A stretch of DNA of 15,732 nucleotides from an uncultured Faecalibacterium sp. (GTDB lineage: Bacteria > Bacillota > Clostridia > Oscillospirales > Ruminococcaceae): positions 1 to 15,732 of the forward strand of contig CAKTCY010000052.1 of the NCBI GenBank assembly GCA_934540955.1. The letters run 5' to 3'. This document shows, one piece after another, positions 13,671-15,732 of the stretch. The notes under the pieces were generated by a model. The model saw only the letters and a list, made by a program, of their open reading frames with translations, was not told the DNA's origin and searched no databases. Within the stretch, counting starts at the first letter, position 1. The number at the start of each line of letters is the position of its first letter. The translations under genes and the position numbers were made by a program.

Positions 13671-13815
13671 TTACCGCTCTAACGAGCTATGTTGCAAAGT
13701 GCATCTTCTAAGATGACAATTTCTTTGTCATCTCGCTTTGCTCGAATCTTATAGCTAAAGCATTTTCTACTCCACCAGCGGAGCTGGTGGTTGTTGCTCG
13801 CTCAAGCTACTCAAG
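13671..13815 (+). other. Structured element: IS200/IS605-type miniature element or small RNA
   Basis: TTAC stands at 13671-13674 and TCAAG at 13811-13815. Between them are a long nested hairpin (AGCTAT 13685-13690 with ATAGCT 13751-13756; GCAAAG 13694-13699 with CTTTGC 13736-13741; AGATGACAA 13711-13719 with TTGTCATCT 13725-13733) and a compact hairpin CCACCAGC-GGA-GCTGGTGG (13772-13790). Flanking tetramers TTAC and TCAA with subterminal hairpins are the marks of IS608-like members of the IS200/IS605 family, which lack terminal inverted repeats. There is no transposase, so this would be a non-autonomous derivative. The same structure could equally be a folded RNA transcribed from the extended -10 just upstream. 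Only one copy is visible here, so its dispersed nature is unproven. Confidence 0.4.
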
Positions 13816-13818
13816 AGA

Positions 13819-13850
13819 AACAGAGCGTTCCCGACGGGGAACGCCCTGTT
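13819..13850 (-). terminator. Terminator of the amylosucrase-fructokinase operon
   Basis: Near-perfect stem of 14 positions (13819-13832 with 13837-13850, one A-C mismatch) around the loop GACG. On the minus strand it is followed by TCTCTT, so it probably stops transcripts coming from the fructokinase gene. On the plus strand no T run follows. Confidence 0.6.
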
Positions 13851-13879
13851 GTACATATCGTTATCGTACGTGGATTTTT

Positions 13880-13917
13880 CAGGGTGCGTCCGGGTGGGCG
13901 CACCCTGTTTTTGTTTT
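13880..13917 (+). terminator. Plus-strand rho-independent terminator
   Basis: Nine-pair stem CAGGGTGCG (13880-13888) with CGCACCCTG (13899-13907), followed by TTTTTGTTTT. The T run exists only on the plus strand. There is no plus-strand coding gene upstream for several kilobases, because the rhamnosidase is on the other strand, so it either ends a small RNA or blocks antisense read-through. Confidence 0.75.
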
Positions 13918-13943
13918 GCCTTTAATTTTCTAACCCATGGTTT

Positions 13944-13998
13944 CCGGCCACCGGCCTGTATGATTTGCTACAGGTCGTTGGCCGGTTCTGTTATTTTT
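13944..13998 (+). terminator. Second plus-oriented hairpin at the fructokinase 3' end
   Basis: Stem of 16 positions with 14 pairs (13944-13959 with 13970-13985), followed on the plus strand by TTCTGTTATTTTT, which overlaps the end of the fructokinase gene. On the minus strand the following bases are A-rich, not T-rich. It resembles a second barrier against plus-strand transcription; as the first structure after the fructokinase stop codon it could also protect the 3' end of that mRNA. Confidence 0.5.
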
Positions 13999-14923
13999 CG
14001 ATTTCTTCCAATGTAGGCATAGCAGGGATAGCACCGTGGCGGCTGGTGGTGATGCTGGCCGCTTTGTTGGCAAAGGCCAGAATGCTTTCCAGTTTGTCCA
14101 CAGTCAGGGTGTCCAGCTCCTCCTTGCAGAGCTTGGACAGGGCAGCCCCAAAGAAGGTATCGCCTGCGCCGTTGGTGTCGCCCACCTTGCAGGGAACGCC
14201 AGCCACATGGCCGGTCTTGTCCCCAAAGCGGTAGAATACGCCGTTTGCACCCAAGGTGACGAAAATCAGCCGGATGCCGTTCTGTGCCAGCTGGGCTGTG
14301 CCCTCGGCACAGTCGGTGGTGCCGGTGAGCAGAGGCAGTTCTTCATCGGACACTTTCAGAATATCCACCAGCGGCAGGGGAGCTTTCATCTGGGCAATGG
14401 CGTCCTCTTTGCTCTTCCAGAGGTTGGCACGGTAGTTGGGGTCATAAGTAATGACAGCACCCAACTTTTTGGCACGGGCAGCAGCGTCCAGCGTGGCAGT
14501 GCGGGAGGGGTCGGCGGTCAGGCTGACAGAACCGAAGTGCACGATTTTGGCAGCTTTCAGAGCCTTGTCCGAAATATCCTCTTTGCACAGCATCACATCG
14601 GCGTTGGCGCTGCGGTAGAAGCTGAAATCCCGCTCACCAGTGGCATCCACCGAGACCACCGCCATGGTGGTGGGGTGGTCTGCGTCCACAGCCACGCCGG
14701 AAACATCCACCTTGTTTTCCGCCAGAACCTCTTTCAGGTAGCGGCCAAAGGCATCTGCACCCACCTTGCCGATAAAGGCGGTCTGTGCCCCCAGCCGGGC
14801 GGCTGCCACTGCCAGATTGGCCGGGGCACCGCCGGGGTTTGCGGCAAACTGCGGAATGCCCTTTTCATCCTTGCCGGTCTGGGTCAGGTCGATCAAAACT
14901 TCACCGATCGTTACAATATCCAT
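13991..14923 (-). CDS. PfkB-family carbohydrate kinase, probable fructokinase
   Basis: Protein of 310 residues. It has the N-terminal sugar-binding signature GGAPANLAVAAARLG (31-45) of the ribokinase/PfkB family, a DPNYR motif (161-165) and the C-terminal ATP/anion-hole motif DTNGAGDTF (249-257) with catalytic Asp255. The sequence style (GEVLIDL at 7-13, DPNYR) is that of fructokinases, which make fructose-6-phosphate or fructose-1-phosphate from ATP and fructose in the cytoplasm. AAAGGAG overlaps the stop codon of the upstream amylosucrase-like gene and lies five bases before the ATG, so the two are translationally coupled. This pairing strongly supports fructose as substrate, since amylosucrase releases fructose from sucrose. 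Another ketose or ribose is possible but less likely. Confidence 0.92.
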   Translation of the reverse strand: MDIVTIGEVLIDLTQTGKDEKGIPQFAANPGGAPANLAVAAARLGAQTAFIGKVGADAFGRYLKEVLAENKVDVSGVAVDADHPTTMAVVSVDATGERDFSFYRSANADVMLCKEDISDKALKAAKIVHFGSVSLTADPSRTATLDAAARAKKLGAVITYDPNYRANLWKSKEDAIAQMKAPLPLVDILKVSDEELPLLTGTTDCAEGTAQLAQNGIRLIFVTLGANGVFYRFGDKTGHVAGVPCKVGDTNGAGDTFFGAALSKLCKEELDTLTVDKLESILAFANKAASITTSRHGAIPAMPTLEEIEK

Positions 14924-14934
14924 GGTTGCTCCTT

Positions 14935-15732
14935 TCAGCGGCGCACCAGCAGTGCCTGATAGGGTTCCAGCTCCACATCCGCCAGCCAGACGGAAGTGCC
15001 TTCCGGGGTGTGATACTCGCCGCCCAGAGCATCCAGACTTGCCCCTGCCGGGTATTCGGTAAAGTTGAACAATCCCACCAGCGTTTCCTCACCGCGCTTG
15101 CGTACCAGCGCCAGCACGCCGGGGTTGTGGCTGTCCCATGTGGTCACCCACGCATCCGGGGCAAAGCAGGGGTCTGCACGCATTTGGCGCAGCTGCTCCA
15201 TGCCCTGCCACAGCTGGTTTTGCAGCGTGCCTTTTTGGGTGCGCTGCTTGGCGTTTTCCCAGTTAAATTTGCTGCGATGCAGATTGCGGCTGTCCTCCAC
15301 ACGGTCGGGGTCGTTTTTGTAATCCCAGCCATTGAGTTGTGCGATCTCATCGCCGCAGTTCAGCATGGGGAAGCCCTGCAAAAACGCCATGGCAGTGTGC
15401 AGGAGCAGATCACGCTTCACAGCGTAGTCCAGAGCGATGTTATCGTCCTTTTCCAACGCCTGCTCCACACCGCACAGGCTGGCGGTGGTGCCGCAGCTGC
15501 GGGCATCGCCGGTGGCAGGGTCGTAGTTGTACAGCTCGCCCTTTGCCCAGCTGCCGGGGAAATTGCCCTCATAAAAGTGGTACAGGTATTCCTTGTGCTT
15601 CTGCGGGTCAATGCCCAGCCGGTTTTCCACTGCCTCGTCCAGACCCCAGCCGATGTCATCGTGGCAGCGCAGATAGTTCACGAACCAGCAGTTGTCCGGC
15701 AGGGCGTGGAGGGCATCCAGCTGGGCTTTCAG
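14935..15732 (-). CDS. Amylosucrase-like GH13 enzyme, C-terminal part
   Basis: The frame is open to the window edge; 265 C-terminal residues are visible. They begin with region IV of the GH13 barrel, VNYLRCHDDIGWG, whose His-Asp pair holds the transition-state-stabilising residue. Then come LNCGDEIAQLNGWDY and VEDSRNLHRSKF, which align with the amylosucrase (GH13 subfamily 4) segments containing GDE and the DSR...HR pocket, and a C-terminal beta domain ending in EPYQALLVRR, like LQPYQ in amylosucrase. Such enzymes use sucrose to build an alpha-1,4-glucan or hydrolyse it, releasing fructose. The catalytic Asp nucleophile and Glu acid/base lie outside the window. No start can be given; the GTG at 15681 is internal. 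The fructokinase follows 11 bases later. Confidence 0.88.
   Translation of the reverse strand: MKAQLDALHALPDNCWFVNYLRCHDDIGWGLDEAVENRLGIDPQKHKEYLYHFYEGNFPGSWAKGELYNYDPATGDARSCGTTASLCGVEQALEKDDNIALDYAVKRDLLLHTAMAFLQGFPMLNCGDEIAQLNGWDYKNDPDRVEDSRNLHRSKFNWENAKQRTQKGTLQNQLWQGMEQLRQMRADPCFAPDAWVTTWDSHNPGVLALVRKRGEETLVGLFNFTEYPAGASLDALGGEYHTPEGTSVWLADVELEPYQALLVRR

Larger units (their letters stand above)
13493..13990. other. Gene-free stretch between rhamnosidase and fructokinase
   Basis: About 500 bases with no convincing reading frame. From left to right it holds the rhamnosidase ribosome binding site and promoter, the inverted motif pair, a plus-strand extended -10 (13658-13666), a structured element bracketed by TTAC and TCAAG, and three strong hairpins. 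Base composition is lower in GC than the flanking genes in its left half. Confidence 0.8.

Noticed and set aside
13772..13790. REP-type palindrome of the RAYT system
   Set aside because: REP elements carry a GTAG or GGAG tetramer at the 5' foot of the stem; here CTAC precedes the stem on the plus strand, and no second copy or RAYT transposase is visible.
15679..15681. GTG as the start of the GH13 gene
   Set aside because: The frame stays open to the window edge and region IV follows at once; a GH13 enzyme needs several hundred residues before that point.

Overview
The window looks like chromosomal DNA of a low-oxygen gut Firmicute of the Ruminococcaceae, most probably Faecalibacterium. This is an inference from the moderately high GC, the strong AAGGAG/GGAGG ribosome binding sites at nearly every gene, the dense packing of signal-peptide-free glycosidases and the style of the proteins; no marker gene is present. 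No tRNA, rRNA, CRISPR array or intact transposase was seen.

Layout. (1) 1-1877: a two-gene minus-strand operon (extended SDR, then a classical SDR cut by the window edge) diverges from a TetR-family regulator; the two transcription units appear to share one palindromic -10 region. (2) 1878-4084: a GH1 beta-glycosidase and a translationally coupled SDR oxidoreductase, minus strand, separated from tetR by a bidirectional terminator. (3) 4085-10763: divergent from GH1, a plus-strand operon encoding a GPH-type sugar symporter, a GH2 beta-glycosidase, a GH43 enzyme with a C-terminal discoidin-like domain and Fn3-like tail, and a TIM-barrel sugar isomerase/epimerase-like protein. (4) 10874-13492: a convergent GH78 alpha-L-rhamnosidase. 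(5) 13493-13990: about 500 bases without a gene, holding the rhamnosidase promoter, a compact structured element bracketed by TTAC and TCAAG, and three strong hairpins. (6) 13991-15732: a PfkB-family fructokinase coupled to a GH13 amylosucrase-like enzyme that runs off the window.

How it fits together. Regions 2-4 read as one glycoside-use locus: the symporter imports intact oligosaccharides or plant glycosides, and cytoplasmic GH1, GH2, GH43 and GH78 enzymes remove beta-hexosyl, pentosyl or galactosyl, and rhamnosyl units, while the isomerase-like protein and SDR may process the released sugar or aglycone. The best evidence that they are one regulon is in the DNA: the symporter and rhamnosidase promoters carry the same motif (CACGA-A/C-TTTTT) in the same orientation exactly 43 bases upstream of their -10 boxes, and the GH1 promoter has a weaker match at the same place. 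All three promoters lack a good -35 box, as expected if an activator encoded elsewhere binds the motif. Region 6 is a separate sucrose module: amylosucrase transfers or releases glucose and leaves fructose for the kinase.

The most interesting items are the fixed-spacing motif, the 13671-13815 structured element, the symmetric -10 palindrome at 1212-1226, the helical C-terminal appendage on the GH2 enzyme, and the carbohydrate-binding-type modules on a GH43 that appears to be cytoplasmic.
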